Source: Paenarthrobacter aurescens
GTDB lineage: Bacteria; Actinomycetota; Actinomycetes; Actinomycetales; Micrococcaceae
Assembly (NCBI RefSeq): GCF_041549525.1
Contig: NZ_CP157456.1
Coordinates: 3,906,001-3,970,000 of the forward strand
Reading direction: 5' to 3'
Length of the DNA: 64,000 bases
Below are positions 40,178-48,218 of this stretch, one piece after another. Position numbers and translations under genes: made by a program. The notes under the pieces are model-generated. The model did not search any database. It worked only from the letters and a program-made list of their open reading frames with translations, and was not told the origin of the DNA. The first letter of the stretch is position 1; the number at the start of each line of letters is the position of its first letter.

Positions 40178-41134
40178 ATGACCTTGAAATTCGCCAGGCT
40201 GGGTACGGCCGGAAACGAACAACCGGCCGTCATCGCCCACGACGCCCACGGCGCTGAGAAGTACTTCAGCCTCGCGGCCCTGACCCATGACATCGACGGC
40301 GGTTTCCTCGCCTCGGACGGCATCGAACGCACCCGTGAAGCCCTTGGCAAAGGGGAACTTCCCGAAATTTCCCCGGAAGGCCTTCGCATCGGCGCACCCG
40401 TTGCCCGCCCGGGCGCTGTGGTAGCCATCGGCCTGAACTACACCGCACACGCAGCCGAATCCGGAGCGACCCCTCCTGAGGTCCCCGTGGTTTTCCTCAA
40501 GCCCACCAACACCATCGCAGGCCCTTTTGACGCTGCGCCCATCCCGCCGTCGTCGGAAAAGTACGACTGGGAAGTGGAACTGGCCATTGTGATCGGCAAG
40601 GAAGCGTCATACCTTTCCTCCGTCTCCGACGCCCAAGACTGCATCGCGGGCTACGCCGTGGCCAACGACCTCTCCGAGCGTGACTACCAGATTCCCGGCG
40701 CTGCAGGTCAGTGGACCAAGGGCAAATCCCTCCCCGGTTCCACTCCCCTTGGCCCGTGGCTGGTTCCGGCGGGGGACATCGATCCAGGAGACCTCCGCCT
40801 CCAGACCCTGGTCAACGGTGAAGCCCGCCAGGATTCCACCACTGCGGACATGATCTTTGATCCCGCCACAATCGTCCACCACCTCAGCCAATACATGGTG
40901 CTGGAACCGGGCGATGTGATCGTCACCGGAACCCCTGAGGGCGTGGCGTTGTCCGGCCGTTTCCCCTTCATCCAGCCCGGCGACGTGGTGGAACTGGAAA
41001 TTGAAGGGCTCGGCCGCCAGCGGCAGGAGTACTTCCGGGCCCAGGCCAGCTCCGGCAACCGGTCCGGCTCCGGCAACCGGTCCGGCTCCCGCAACCAGTC
41101 CGGGGCATCGGCTCCCGTCAGCATCAACGCCTGA
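40178..41134 (+). CDS. Fumarylacetoacetate hydrolase-family enzyme, probable 2,4-diketo-3-deoxy-L-fuconate hydrolase
   Basis: The 318-aa FAH-family protein has VVAIGLNYTAHAAESG (about 82-97), DWEVELAIVIGKEA with metal-binding Glu residues near 129-131, GYAVANDLSERDYQ (Asp ligand) and VITVTGTPEGVALSGR-type C-terminal motif near 250. In the known pathway it splits the diketo acid to pyruvate and L-lactate. It is divergent from the dehydratase gene. The last 30 residues are an unusual Ser-Gly-Asn-Arg repeat tail that is not needed for the fold. ACGGAGG precedes the ATG. Confidence 0.86.
   Translation: MTLKFARLGTAGNEQPAVIAHDAHGAEKYFSLAALTHDIDGGFLASDGIERTREALGKGELPEISPEGLRIGAPVARPGAVVAIGLNYTAHAAESGATPPEVPVVFLKPTNTIAGPFDAAPIPPSSEKYDWEVELAIVIGKEASYLSSVSDAQDCIAGYAVANDLSERDYQIPGAAGQWTKGKSLPGSTPLGPWLVPAGDIDPGDLRLQTLVNGEARQDSTTADMIFDPATIVHHLSQYMVLEPGDVIVTGTPEGVALSGRFPFIQPGDVVELEIEGLGRQRQEYFRAQASSGNRSGSGNRSGSRNQSGASAPVSINA
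41048..41101 (+). repeat. 18-bp tandem repeat inside the hydrolase gene
   Basis: Three 18-bp copies of a GGCTCCGGCAACCGGTCC-like unit encode a Gly-Ser-Gly-Asn-Arg-Ser tail. The third copy has two changes. The tail is at the extreme C-terminus and could vary in copy number. Confidence 0.85.
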
Positions 41135-41141
41135 GTCCGTC

Positions 41142-41903
41142 ATGGCAACCTCTGTGGGCAACGAGTTCCAGGGCCTGACAGCACTCGTTACCGGAGGCGC
41201 CTCCGGAATCGGGGCCGCCATCGCGGACCGCCTCGCCGCGGCCGGCGCCCAGGTTGCGGTCCTGGACCTTTCGCCGGACGCCAGCCCGCACTTCGGAGTC
41301 CAGTGCAACGTGGCCGATGACGCATCGGTGCGTGCCGCCGTCGAGCACGTAATTCAGCAGTTCGGTGGCCTGGACATCGTGATCAACAACGCCGGGATCG
41401 GTGCGCAAGGCGATATATCCGCCAATAACGACGACGAATGGCTGCGTGTCCTCAACGTCAATGTGGTGGGCATCGCGCGCGTCAGCAGGGCGGCCCTGCC
41501 GTATCTGCGCCAGTCCCAGGCGGCCGCGATTGTGAACACCTGTTCCATCGCGGCCACCGCCGGGCTTCCGCAGCGTGCCCTGTACTCGGCGTCCAAAGGT
41601 GCGGTGTTCTCGCTGACCCTTGCCATGGCGGCGGACCACGTCCGTGAAGGCATCCGTGTGAACTGCGTAAACCCCGGCACGGTGGACACCCCCTGGGTTG
41701 GCCGTTTGCTCGATTCAGCGGCTGACCCCGCCGGCGAGCGCGCAGCCCTCAACGCCCGGCAACCGCACGGCCGCATGGTTGACCCCGCAGAGGTGGCCGG
41801 TGCGGTTGCCTACCTGGCCAGCCCGCTGTCCGGTTCCACCACGGGAACCTCATTGGCGGTGGACGGCGGCATGCAGGGGCTGCGGCTTCGTCCCGTTCAG
41901 TAG
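41142..41903 (+). CDS. SDR dehydrogenase, probable 2-keto-3-deoxy-L-fuconate dehydrogenase
   Basis: The 253-aa short-chain dehydrogenase has TGGASGIG (about 14-21) for NAD binding, NNAGIG near 87-92, catalytic Ser in NTCSIAATAG and Tyr-Lys in YSASK near 147-151. In the oxidative L-fucose pathway it converts 2-keto-3-deoxy-L-fuconate to the 2,4-diketo acid. It starts 7 bp after the hydrolase stop. The longer open frame reads into the hydrolase repeat and is rejected. Cofactor preference (NAD, from Asp in VLDLSPD) is inferred. Confidence 0.87.
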   Translation: MATSVGNEFQGLTALVTGGASGIGAAIADRLAAAGAQVAVLDLSPDASPHFGVQCNVADDASVRAAVEHVIQQFGGLDIVINNAGIGAQGDISANNDDEWLRVLNVNVVGIARVSRAALPYLRQSQAAAIVNTCSIAATAGLPQRALYSASKGAVFSLTLAMAADHVREGIRVNCVNPGTVDTPWVGRLLDSAADPAGERAALNARQPHGRMVDPAEVAGAVAYLASPLSGSTTGTSLAVDGGMQGLRLRPVQ

Positions 41904-42018
41904 CCGCGTCTTCAGCGGGCGTAACGCAACGGGCCCGCAACCTCCTGCAGCGGTGCTTCGCCTATGCTCAACTCCAAGAGATCAACGGCGATTCACTTAG
42001 CACTCAGGAGACACAGCC

Positions 42019-43335
42019 ATGAGCAACTGGCGCATCAGGGACTTCCACTCGTCCGATCTGGACGGCATCCTGCACCTTTGGGAGTCACTCAAGGCCGACG
42101 GTGTTGAGCCCGTGTACGCGTTGTCCGAGGTCCTGGCGTCCTGCGAGAAGGACCATGCCGTGGTGGCTGTGCAGGGCGAGCAGGTGGTGGGTGCCGCCGT
42201 CGGACGTGCCGCACACGATCAAGGCTGGATCGTTTTCCTGGCCACGCTCACTGAGTTCCGCGGCCGTGGGATCGGCACTTCGCTGCTGTCCGCCGTCGAG
42301 AACCGCATGGCCCCGCACGGCCTCAACAAGTTGTCCGCGCTGATGCCGGAAACCGAAACGCGCGTGGAAGCGTTCCTCGGCCGCGGCTTCGTGGTGAAGA
42401 AGAACCTGCGTTACTTCGAGCGGACCATCCCCGTTCAGCGGCAGGAGCTTGGCGCCTTGGGGCTGCTGGGTGGCCGCATCCTTGCCCGCGATCTGTGGGA
42501 GAACGTGGCCGGCATGCGTCGGGAGAAGGAACTGCTGGAGCGTCGCCTGGTCCTGCCCTTGGCCGAGGCCGATCTCGCCGACGAATACGGCGTGGTTCCC
42601 CCGCGCGCCGTAGTGCTGTTCGGCCCTCCCGGCACCGGCAAAACCACGTTCGCCAAAGCCATCGCCTCCCGCCTGGAATGGCCATTCGTGGAGGTCTTCC
42701 CCTCCCGCCTGGCCGCTGACCCCAAGGGCCTGGCGGGAGCACTGCGCGAGACCTTCCTGGAAATCGCCGAGCTGGAACACGCCGTGGTGTTCATCGACGA
42801 AGTGGAGGAGATCGCATCGCAGCGTGCCGGGGACCCGCCGTCGCCGCTGCAGGGCGTAACCAACGAACTCCTCAAGATCATTCCGGCGTTCCGCGAACAA
42901 CCCGGCCGCTTGCTGGTGTGCGCCACCAACTTCATCCGTGCCCTGGACACTGCTTTCCTGCGCCACGGCCGGTTCGACTACGTCATTCCCATTGGCCTGC
43001 CCGATGTCCACGCCCGCGAAGCCATGTGGCAACGGTTCATCCCCGCCTCCGTGGTGGACTCGGTGGACATCGCCCAGCTGGTGGAAAGGACCGAGGGGTT
43101 CTCCCCCGCGGACATTGAGTTCGCTGCGCGCAGCGCCTCCCAGCGGGCCTTGGAAAAGGCCGTGTACGACGACGACGACGCTGCTTTGGGCGGTTCAGCG
43201 GGCGTTGCGTCCAACGGGCGGAAGGGGCCGGTCACCCAGGACTACCTCGACGCAATCGGGGATACACGGACCACTGTCAGCCCCGAGGTGCATCAGGATT
43301 TCCTGGAAGACATTGACGTGCTGGGGCGCGTGTAG
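42019..43335 (+). CDS. GNAT acetyltransferase fused to AAA ATPase
   Basis: A single 438-aa protein joins two domains. Residues about 3-135 are GNAT-like: the acetyl-CoA loop is FRGRGIGTSLL near 80-90, and EAFLGRGFVVKKNLRYFER is the typical C-terminal strand. Residues about 155-400 are an AAA ATPase: Walker A GPPGTGKTT (202-210), Walker B VVFIDEVEE (256-264), sensor-like VCATN and an arginine finger candidate RHGRFD. AAA lid sequence follows. The substrate of neither domain is known; the ATPase part resembles 26S-protease-type or FtsH-like AAA modules. The gene seems monocistronic, with AGGAG before the ATG. Confidence 0.83.
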   Translation: MSNWRIRDFHSSDLDGILHLWESLKADGVEPVYALSEVLASCEKDHAVVAVQGEQVVGAAVGRAAHDQGWIVFLATLTEFRGRGIGTSLLSAVENRMAPHGLNKLSALMPETETRVEAFLGRGFVVKKNLRYFERTIPVQRQELGALGLLGGRILARDLWENVAGMRREKELLERRLVLPLAEADLADEYGVVPPRAVVLFGPPGTGKTTFAKAIASRLEWPFVEVFPSRLAADPKGLAGALRETFLEIAELEHAVVFIDEVEEIASQRAGDPPSPLQGVTNELLKIIPAFREQPGRLLVCATNFIRALDTAFLRHGRFDYVIPIGLPDVHAREAMWQRFIPASVVDSVDIAQLVERTEGFSPADIEFAARSASQRALEKAVYDDDDAALGGSAGVASNGRKGPVTQDYLDAIGDTRTTVSPEVHQDFLEDIDVLGRV

Positions 43336-43352
43336 CTTTCTCTCTCCGCGAG

Positions 43353-43397
43353 TTCGCCGGAACAGTGCCAGATCGCCGGAAGTATCCAGCGATCTCG
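43353..43397. repeat. 45-bp intergenic repeat, copy B
   Basis: This matches copy A at 13091-13135. It can form a hairpin because GATCGCCGG pairs with CCAGCGATC at eight of nine positions. It is 17 bp after the GNAT-AAA stop, so it may also end transcription. Confidence 0.65.
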
Positions 43398-43450
43398 ACG
43401 CATTCCGGCGGTCTCGGCGAGGAGACATGGTCACCGGTAATCTTTGTGCC

Positions 43451-44695
43451 ATGTCCTCGAATCCCCTTCGCCATGCCCTGTCGCGCATGGGCGGCCGCGA
43501 TCCCCACGAAAAGCACCGCACAGCAACTCCGCTGGAGCTCTTCTTCGACCTGACCTTCGTCATCGCCTTCGGTGTGGCCGGCAACCAGTTCGCCCACGCC
43601 GTGGCAGAGGCGCATTTCTGGCCTGGACTCCTCGCGTTCTCCTTCGCCATGTTTGCGGTGATCTGGGCGTGGATCAACTTCACCTGGTTTGCCAGCGCCT
43701 ACGACACCGACGACTGGGTGTTCCGCGTAGTCACCATGCTGCAGATGGTGGGCGTCCTCATCCTGGCCATGGGCGTCGAGCCGGTGTTCCACTCCATCAT
43801 TGAAGGCAAGCACGTGGACAACTTCACCATGGTGCTGGGCTACATCGTCATGCGGGTGGCCCTGATCTTCCAATGGCTCCGCGCCGCCCGTCAAGATCCC
43901 GAACGCCGCGAAACCTGTTTGCGTTATGCCAAGTACGTGGCGATCGTCCAAGTGGGCTGGGTTGTTGTGCTGCTGGTGGACGCGAGCGTCCTGAACACCT
44001 TCCTCATGGCCGCTCCACTGTTCGTCATGGAAATGGCGGCACCCTACTTCGCCGAACGGAACATCCGTACCCCTTGGCATGCCCATCACATCGCGGAACG
44101 GTACGGGCTCCTGGCCATCATTGCCCTGGGTGAATGTTTGATTGGCGCCATTGAAACCCTGCGTGCCATTGTGGCCACCCATCAGTGGTCCATGGATGCA
44201 GCGCTGGTTGGATTGAGCGGCACCGGGTTGGCCTTTGCCATGTGGTGGATCTACTTCATCCTGCCCTCAGGCCCGGCTCTCCACGTTCAACGGCACCGTT
44301 CATGGGTGTTCGGCTACGGGCACATGCCCATCTTCGCCGCGATTGCCGCTACCGGCGCGGGATTGCACGTTGCTGCCTACTACATTGACCATGAAGCCCA
44401 CATTCCCGCGGCCGCCGCCGTGGCTTCAATTGCCATCCCCATCATTGTGTTCAAGGTTTCGCTCAGCAGCCTGTACGGGATCATGCTCGGCATGGATCGG
44501 GAGCATTTCTGGAGCACCGCGCTGGTGGTCCTGGGCTTGGCGTCAAGCATTGCCCTGGCAGCAGCCGGCGCTTCCGTGCCCGCTTGCATGCTGGCCATGA
44601 TGCTGGTTCTGGGCCTATCCATCGCTTACGACGAACGACGCGGGCACAAGGGCCGGGCTGCGGCACTCCGTCGCCTGGAAACCGCCGCGGGCTGA
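43451..44695 (+). CDS. Low temperature requirement protein A (LtrA) family membrane protein
   Basis: The 414-aa protein has about 12 hydrophobic segments. The N-terminal ATPLELFFDLTFVIAFGVAGNQFAHAV motif is the LtrA hallmark, with a paired later motif HHIAERYGLLAIIALGECLIG near 215-236, suggesting internal duplication. Function is poorly known; the family was linked to cold growth in Listeria. ATG 43451 is preceded by TAATCT (43438-43443) at leaderless spacing; an in-frame ATG at 43427 is less likely because AGGAG is only two bases away. It is followed by the 74-bp repeats. Confidence 0.83.
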   Translation: MSSNPLRHALSRMGGRDPHEKHRTATPLELFFDLTFVIAFGVAGNQFAHAVAEAHFWPGLLAFSFAMFAVIWAWINFTWFASAYDTDDWVFRVVTMLQMVGVLILAMGVEPVFHSIIEGKHVDNFTMVLGYIVMRVALIFQWLRAARQDPERRETCLRYAKYVAIVQVGWVVVLLVDASVLNTFLMAAPLFVMEMAAPYFAERNIRTPWHAHHIAERYGLLAIIALGECLIGAIETLRAIVATHQWSMDAALVGLSGTGLAFAMWWIYFILPSGPALHVQRHRSWVFGYGHMPIFAAIAATGAGLHVAAYYIDHEAHIPAAAAVASIAIPIIVFKVSLSSLYGIMLGMDREHFWSTALVVLGLASSIALAAAGASVPACMLAMMLVLGLSIAYDERRGHKGRAAALRRLETAAG

Positions 44696-44705
44696 GGCAT
44701 TCCCC

Positions 44706-44919
44706 CTCGCGTTGCGGGGCCCACTATGCGCCCCAAAACCCCCATCAACCACGCAGAGCAGGCCTCACAACTCAGCCCACTCGCGTTGCGGGGCCCACTA
44801 CGCGCCCCAAAACCCCCGCCAAACACGCAGAACGGGCCTCACAACTCAGCCCACTCGCGTTGCGGGGCCCACTATGCGCCCCAAAACCCCCATCAACCAC
44901 GCAGAACGGGCCTCACAAC
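44706..44919. repeat. Three tandem 74-bp repeats
   Basis: Copies start at 44706, 44780 and 44854, exactly 74 bp apart; the last is cut short at about 44919. Each begins CTCGCGTTGCGGGGCCCACT and ends with GCCTCACAAC. Differences between copies are few (TATG/TACG, ATCAAC/GCCAAA). GGGGC and GCCCC in each unit can pair. The sequence is intergenic between ltrA and an HD-domain gene; reading frames across it are coincidental. Confidence 0.9.
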
Positions 44920-44933
44920 GGGTGGGTTCGGGG

Positions 44934-45470
44934 CTACTCGGGGACGATTTCGTCAAGCTCTCGGAGCAGGAAAGGGTTGATCCGCTCCAGGATCATCCGG
45001 ACCTCCTCGCGCGGAACGGCCGTGTACAGCACCGGACGGGCATCGGCGTGTCGGGTTACAGGGGGCTTATCCGGCCACTTTTCCGCGAGCGCCTTGACTC
45101 TCTCCGGCAAGGAATTGTGGGCGTTGTCCGCGATCTTCACCAACGTGGCGTCGTGGTCCTCCGCAACAAAACGGATGCCGGCGTCGTAATCATCCGGGTC
45201 GTCATGGAAGCGGCGGGTGACGCGCTCGATGATGTCCACCGCCCGCTCCGACACTCCCATTTCCAGCAGGGCTTGCCGGGTGATGGGGGTGTCTTCGGCG
45301 ATGTCGTGAAGGTAACCGGCGATCTGGATGTCTTCATCAAAATCAGCCAGGGCATCGCCCACGGCCAGGACATGCTCCCGGTACGGCCGTTTGAGCTTGT
45401 CCTTTTGCCGGTTGTGAGCCACCTCGGCCAAAACCTGGGCAGTCTCTACGGTAAAGCGTGGTTCGGTCAT
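44934..45470 (-). CDS. HD-domain phosphohydrolase
   Basis: A 178-aa protein with an HD domain of the RelA/SpoT-like small-hydrolase type: REHVLAVGDALADF gives His near 33, AGYLHDIAEDT gives the His-Asp pair near 54-55, and VKIADNAHNSLPERV near 112-126 supplies the distal Asp, typical of (p)ppGpp- or nucleotide-hydrolysing HD proteins. ATG 45470 has GGAGG upstream; the longer frame to 45542 has no ribosome site. It might be a small alarmone hydrolase, but specificity is unproven. Monocistronic. Confidence 0.8.
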   Translation of the reverse strand: MTEPRFTVETAQVLAEVAHNRQKDKLKRPYREHVLAVGDALADFDEDIQIAGYLHDIAEDTPITRQALLEMGVSERAVDIIERVTRRFHDDPDDYDAGIRFVAEDHDATLVKIADNAHNSLPERVKALAEKWPDKPPVTRHADARPVLYTAVPREEVRMILERINPFLLRELDEIVPE

Positions 45471-45566
45471 GCTGGCCTCCGGCTTGAAGAGGGACCGACG
45501 GGGATCGATCCTCCCCTTCAGGCTATCCGGTGCAACCGGCACCCAAACACCGGCCCCGGGCCGCGT

Positions 45567-46358
45567 TTACCAGTCCTGAACTGCGCGCGCGGCGATGGCT
45601 ACGGTCACGGCCCTCGGCAGACGCTGGGCAACTCCGGCGGTGACGCGGTTGAGCCAACCGGAAACGACGCTGCCGGGAGTGTCCTTGCGATCGAGTGCCT
45701 TAAGGGCGGTTGCCACTACTTGCTCAGAGGTTTGCATCTTGCCAACCGCTGCCGTCTCGCCGCCGAGGACTTCGAAGAACTCGGTGCGCGTTGCACCGGG
45801 GCACAGGGCCAGAACGTTGAGTCCGGAGTTTTTGGTTTCGTGGGCCACGGCTTCGGTGAAGCTCAGGACGAAGGCCTTGGTGGCACCGTAAACAGCCATG
45901 CCGGGAATGGGTTGGAAAGCGGCCGTGCTGGCAACGTTGAGCAGTGCGCCCTTCCCGGAGGCGAGAAGACCCGGAAGGAAGGCCCTGGTGATGTCCACGA
46001 GGGCTGCCACATTCAGGGAAATCTCTGCGGCTATGGTGTCCGGGTTCTCCTCAGCCAACGGACCGTGAGTGGCGAACCCGGCGTTGTTGATCAGTGTATC
46101 CACGGTGATTCCGCGGCCGGACAACTCGTCAAAGAGCTCACGGCCAACCCCTGGACGACCGAGGTCCATGGGCAACACCGTCACTGTGACACCGTGGCGT
46201 GAGCGCAGATCCCGGGCCAGGTCCTCCATACGGTCTGCACGCCTGGCCACCAGGACAAGGTTGGAACCCCTGGCGGCGAATTGACCAGCGAACTCGGCGC
46301 CAAGGCCGGAGCTGGCGCCGGTGATGAGTGCAGTGGTCCCTGCGTATGTCATGGTCAT
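45567..46358 (-). CDS. Short-chain dehydrogenase/reductase
   Basis: The 263-aa protein has ALITGASSGLGAEFA (about 9-23) for cofactor binding, NNAGFATHG near 88-96, catalytic Ser in LLNVASTAAF and YGATK near 154-158. RRADR after the second strand suggests NADP preference. The C-terminal region is typical of classical SDRs of the DltE-like group. The substrate is unknown. It is divergent from a TetR gene, and three operators lie between them, so it is almost certainly controlled by that repressor. ATG 46352 is an alternative start. Confidence 0.85.
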   Translation of the reverse strand: MTMTYAGTTALITGASSGLGAEFAGQFAARGSNLVLVARRADRMEDLARDLRSRHGVTVTVLPMDLGRPGVGRELFDELSGRGITVDTLINNAGFATHGPLAEENPDTIAAEISLNVAALVDITRAFLPGLLASGKGALLNVASTAAFQPIPGMAVYGATKAFVLSFTEAVAHETKNSGLNVLALCPGATRTEFFEVLGGETAAVGKMQTSEQVVATALKALDRKDTPGSVVSGWLNRVTAGVAQRLPRAVTVAIAARAVQDW

Positions 46359-46388
46359 GGCTGAATCCAATCGGTTGAGGCGTACCTG

Positions 46389-46441
46389 ATGTAGTCGCTG
46401 TCTACATGGTAGGCAGTGTCTACTTTGTTGTCAATGACTAC
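46389..46441. promoter_or_regulatory. Three tandem GTAG-N7-CTAC operators
   Basis: Sites are at 46391-46405 (extended to ATGTAG-N7-CTACAT, 46389-46407), 46409-46423 and 46427-46441 (first arm GTTG, one mismatch). Their starts are exactly 18 bp apart. They fill the divergent SDR/TetR promoter region and are the likely TetR repressor sites. Confidence 0.8.
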
Positions 46442-46460
46442 ATTGGCCTAGACTTGTTCA

Positions 46461-47078
46461 ATGACTGATCAGCCCTACCACCATGGCAAACTCCGGGAAG
46501 CACTTCTGGAACGAGCCATGGAAACAATCGAGGAAGCCGGCGTGGAGGGCCTCTCCCTCAGGCAGTTGGCCCGGGATGTGAACGTCAGCCACGGCGCACC
46601 GGCCAAGCATTTCCGCGACAAGCAGGCCCTGATTGACGCCGTGGCACTGGCCGGCTTTGAGTCAATGAACCGGCGTATCCGGGATGCGGCCCAGTCCGGC
46701 GCAGACCTGCGTGGGCGGTTCGTCGGCGTCGCCCGGGCATACGTCCACTTCGCCGTTGAGCACCCGGCCTTGCTGACGGTGATGTACTCCACCAAACACC
46801 ACCCTGATTCCAGCGAAGAACTGCGAAACACCGGGGTGCAGGGCATACACGTTGCCCAGGCCATGATCGCCGAGGCCCAGGAGGCAGACGCCCTGGCGCC
46901 CGGCAACCCCGAAACGCTGGCGATGGTGTGCTTCGTCAGCCTCCACGGCACCGCCCTTCTGGCAGCCGGCGGGCACCTGGACGGAAATTCCGTAGAGGAC
47001 GTAGTCACCGCTACGACAGATACCTTGTGGGCAGGAATGGCCGCTGGAGTCCCGGCAGCACAGCCCCAGCTCCACTAA
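46461..47078 (+). CDS. TetR/AcrR-family repressor
   Basis: The 205-aa protein has an N-terminal TetR helix-turn-helix (about 7-53): GLSLRQLARDVNVSHGAPAKHFRDKQALIDAV. The ligand domain (about 75-195) is of the WHG/TetR_C type with VMYSTKHHPDSSEEL and MVCFVSLHGTALLAAGG. It is divergent from the SDR gene across 102 bp with three operators, so it probably represses both genes. The ATG has no strong ribosome site. Its last bases overlap the stop of the convergent beta-lactamase-fold gene. Confidence 0.87.
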   Translation: MTDQPYHHGKLREALLERAMETIEEAGVEGLSLRQLARDVNVSHGAPAKHFRDKQALIDAVALAGFESMNRRIRDAAQSGADLRGRFVGVARAYVHFAVEHPALLTVMYSTKHHPDSSEELRNTGVQGIHVAQAMIAEAQEADALAPGNPETLAMVCFVSLHGTALLAAGGHLDGNSVEDVVTATTDTLWAGMAAGVPAAQPQLH

Positions 47079-48193
47079 GCCGCGAAGCCAGAAATCACTT
47101 CCCTGACGGCCGAACTCAGCTGGAAGTTGCGGCACCCCACTCCGCCGGGCTCGGCGGCCTGCGGCACGTACCCAAAGCCGAGTTCGTACACAGGGTCCGC
47201 GAACCCCAGAGACGCGCTGGCGCCGTCGTGCCCGAACGCGCGGTAACTGCCAAACGGCATCCGTGAGTGGGACTTCATGAAGACGGTGCCGAAGCAGCCG
47301 GTCTCGCCAAAGACGCGGTCAATCCCGAAGACCTGCTCAGCGGTCACAGTCCTGATGGTCTCCTCCGTCAGCAGCGGCGGCATGGCAGCTTCGCCTTCCA
47401 ACCCGGTCAACGCGGCCGCATAGATCCTTGCCATGCCTTCGGCGCTGGCAACTCCGGCCACAGAGCTCATGCCGGCCGCCCGGACATCGCGGATGTTGGG
47501 CAGATCCAGGATGTCGCCCACAGCTGCGTTTGCGGCCAGGCCGAAGTGGCTGGCCGGATCCACCCAAGGCCACGAGGGATCGGCCGCCCAGCGGAACGGT
47601 GCAAAACGGCCCTCTTCCGAATCGGGCAGGCCCAGGTAGAACTGCGCAGCTGTTACTGCGCGGATGCGTTGCTCGAAAACGTCCTGCAGAGTGGAGCCCG
47701 TAATGCGACGGCACAGCTCTTCCATGAAGATGCCAATGGCCAGCGCGTGATATCCGAACGCGGCGCCGGGCTTCCACAGCGGCGGCAGTTGGGCGAGCTT
47801 GGCTGCTGCGAGCTCGGAGTTGTTGACCTCATGGAGGGTCAGGCCGCCTTCCACGCCAAGGAGCCCGGCCTGATGCGAAAGAAGCTGGGCAACCGTCACG
47901 GAAGACTTGCCCTCAGCGCCGAACTCGGGCCAATACTTGACAACTTCCGCCTCAAGATCCAACTGGCCGTCCTGAACCAACAGCGCCACGACCAGCCCGG
48001 CCATGCCTTTTGAACACGAAAAGACTCCCGTGACGGAATCTGCCCGCGCATGTGGACCGCCGCTGAGGTCCAGCACTTTGACGCCGCGATGGTAAGCAGC
48101 AACTTGCGCCGAGTATTCCGGATCCTGTTCGAGGAAACGGCCGAAGAGCTCGGCGACGGGTTCAAAACCTGGGGCGATCAGCTGTGACTGCAT
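47075..48193 (-). CDS. Beta-lactamase-fold serine hydrolase (EstB/class C-like)
   Basis: The 372-aa protein is a serine hydrolase of the beta-lactamase superfamily. SCSK at 59-62 is the SxxK catalytic pair, FGYHALAIG near 145-153 takes the YxN-like position, and FGHDGASAS near 325 replaces the KTG motif (HDG is usual in the esterase-type members). No signal peptide is present, so it is probably an intracellular esterase rather than an antibiotic-resistance enzyme. It is convergent with TetR, the two stops sharing CTAA at 47075-47078. Confidence 0.84.
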   Translation of the reverse strand: MQSQLIAPGFEPVAELFGRFLEQDPEYSAQVAAYHRGVKVLDLSGGPHARADSVTGVFSCSKGMAGLVVALLVQDGQLDLEAEVVKYWPEFGAEGKSSVTVAQLLSHQAGLLGVEGGLTLHEVNNSELAAAKLAQLPPLWKPGAAFGYHALAIGIFMEELCRRITGSTLQDVFEQRIRAVTAAQFYLGLPDSEEGRFAPFRWAADPSWPWVDPASHFGLAANAAVGDILDLPNIRDVRAAGMSSVAGVASAEGMARIYAAALTGLEGEAAMPPLLTEETIRTVTAEQVFGIDRVFGETGCFGTVFMKSHSRMPFGSYRAFGHDGASASLGFADPVYELGFGYVPQAAEPGGVGCRNFQLSSAVREVISGFAA

Positions 48194-48218
48194 CCAGACA
48201 GCCTACGCGGCGGCGGGT

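Noticed and set aside
42938..43450. N-terminal extension of LtrA
   Set aside because: The frame overlaps the GNAT-AAA gene in another frame and is Pro/Ser/Arg-rich; LtrA conservation begins after ATG 43451.
47075..48193. Beta-lactamase resistance gene
   Set aside because: There is no signal peptide and HDG replaces KTG; esterase-type members of the fold look like this.
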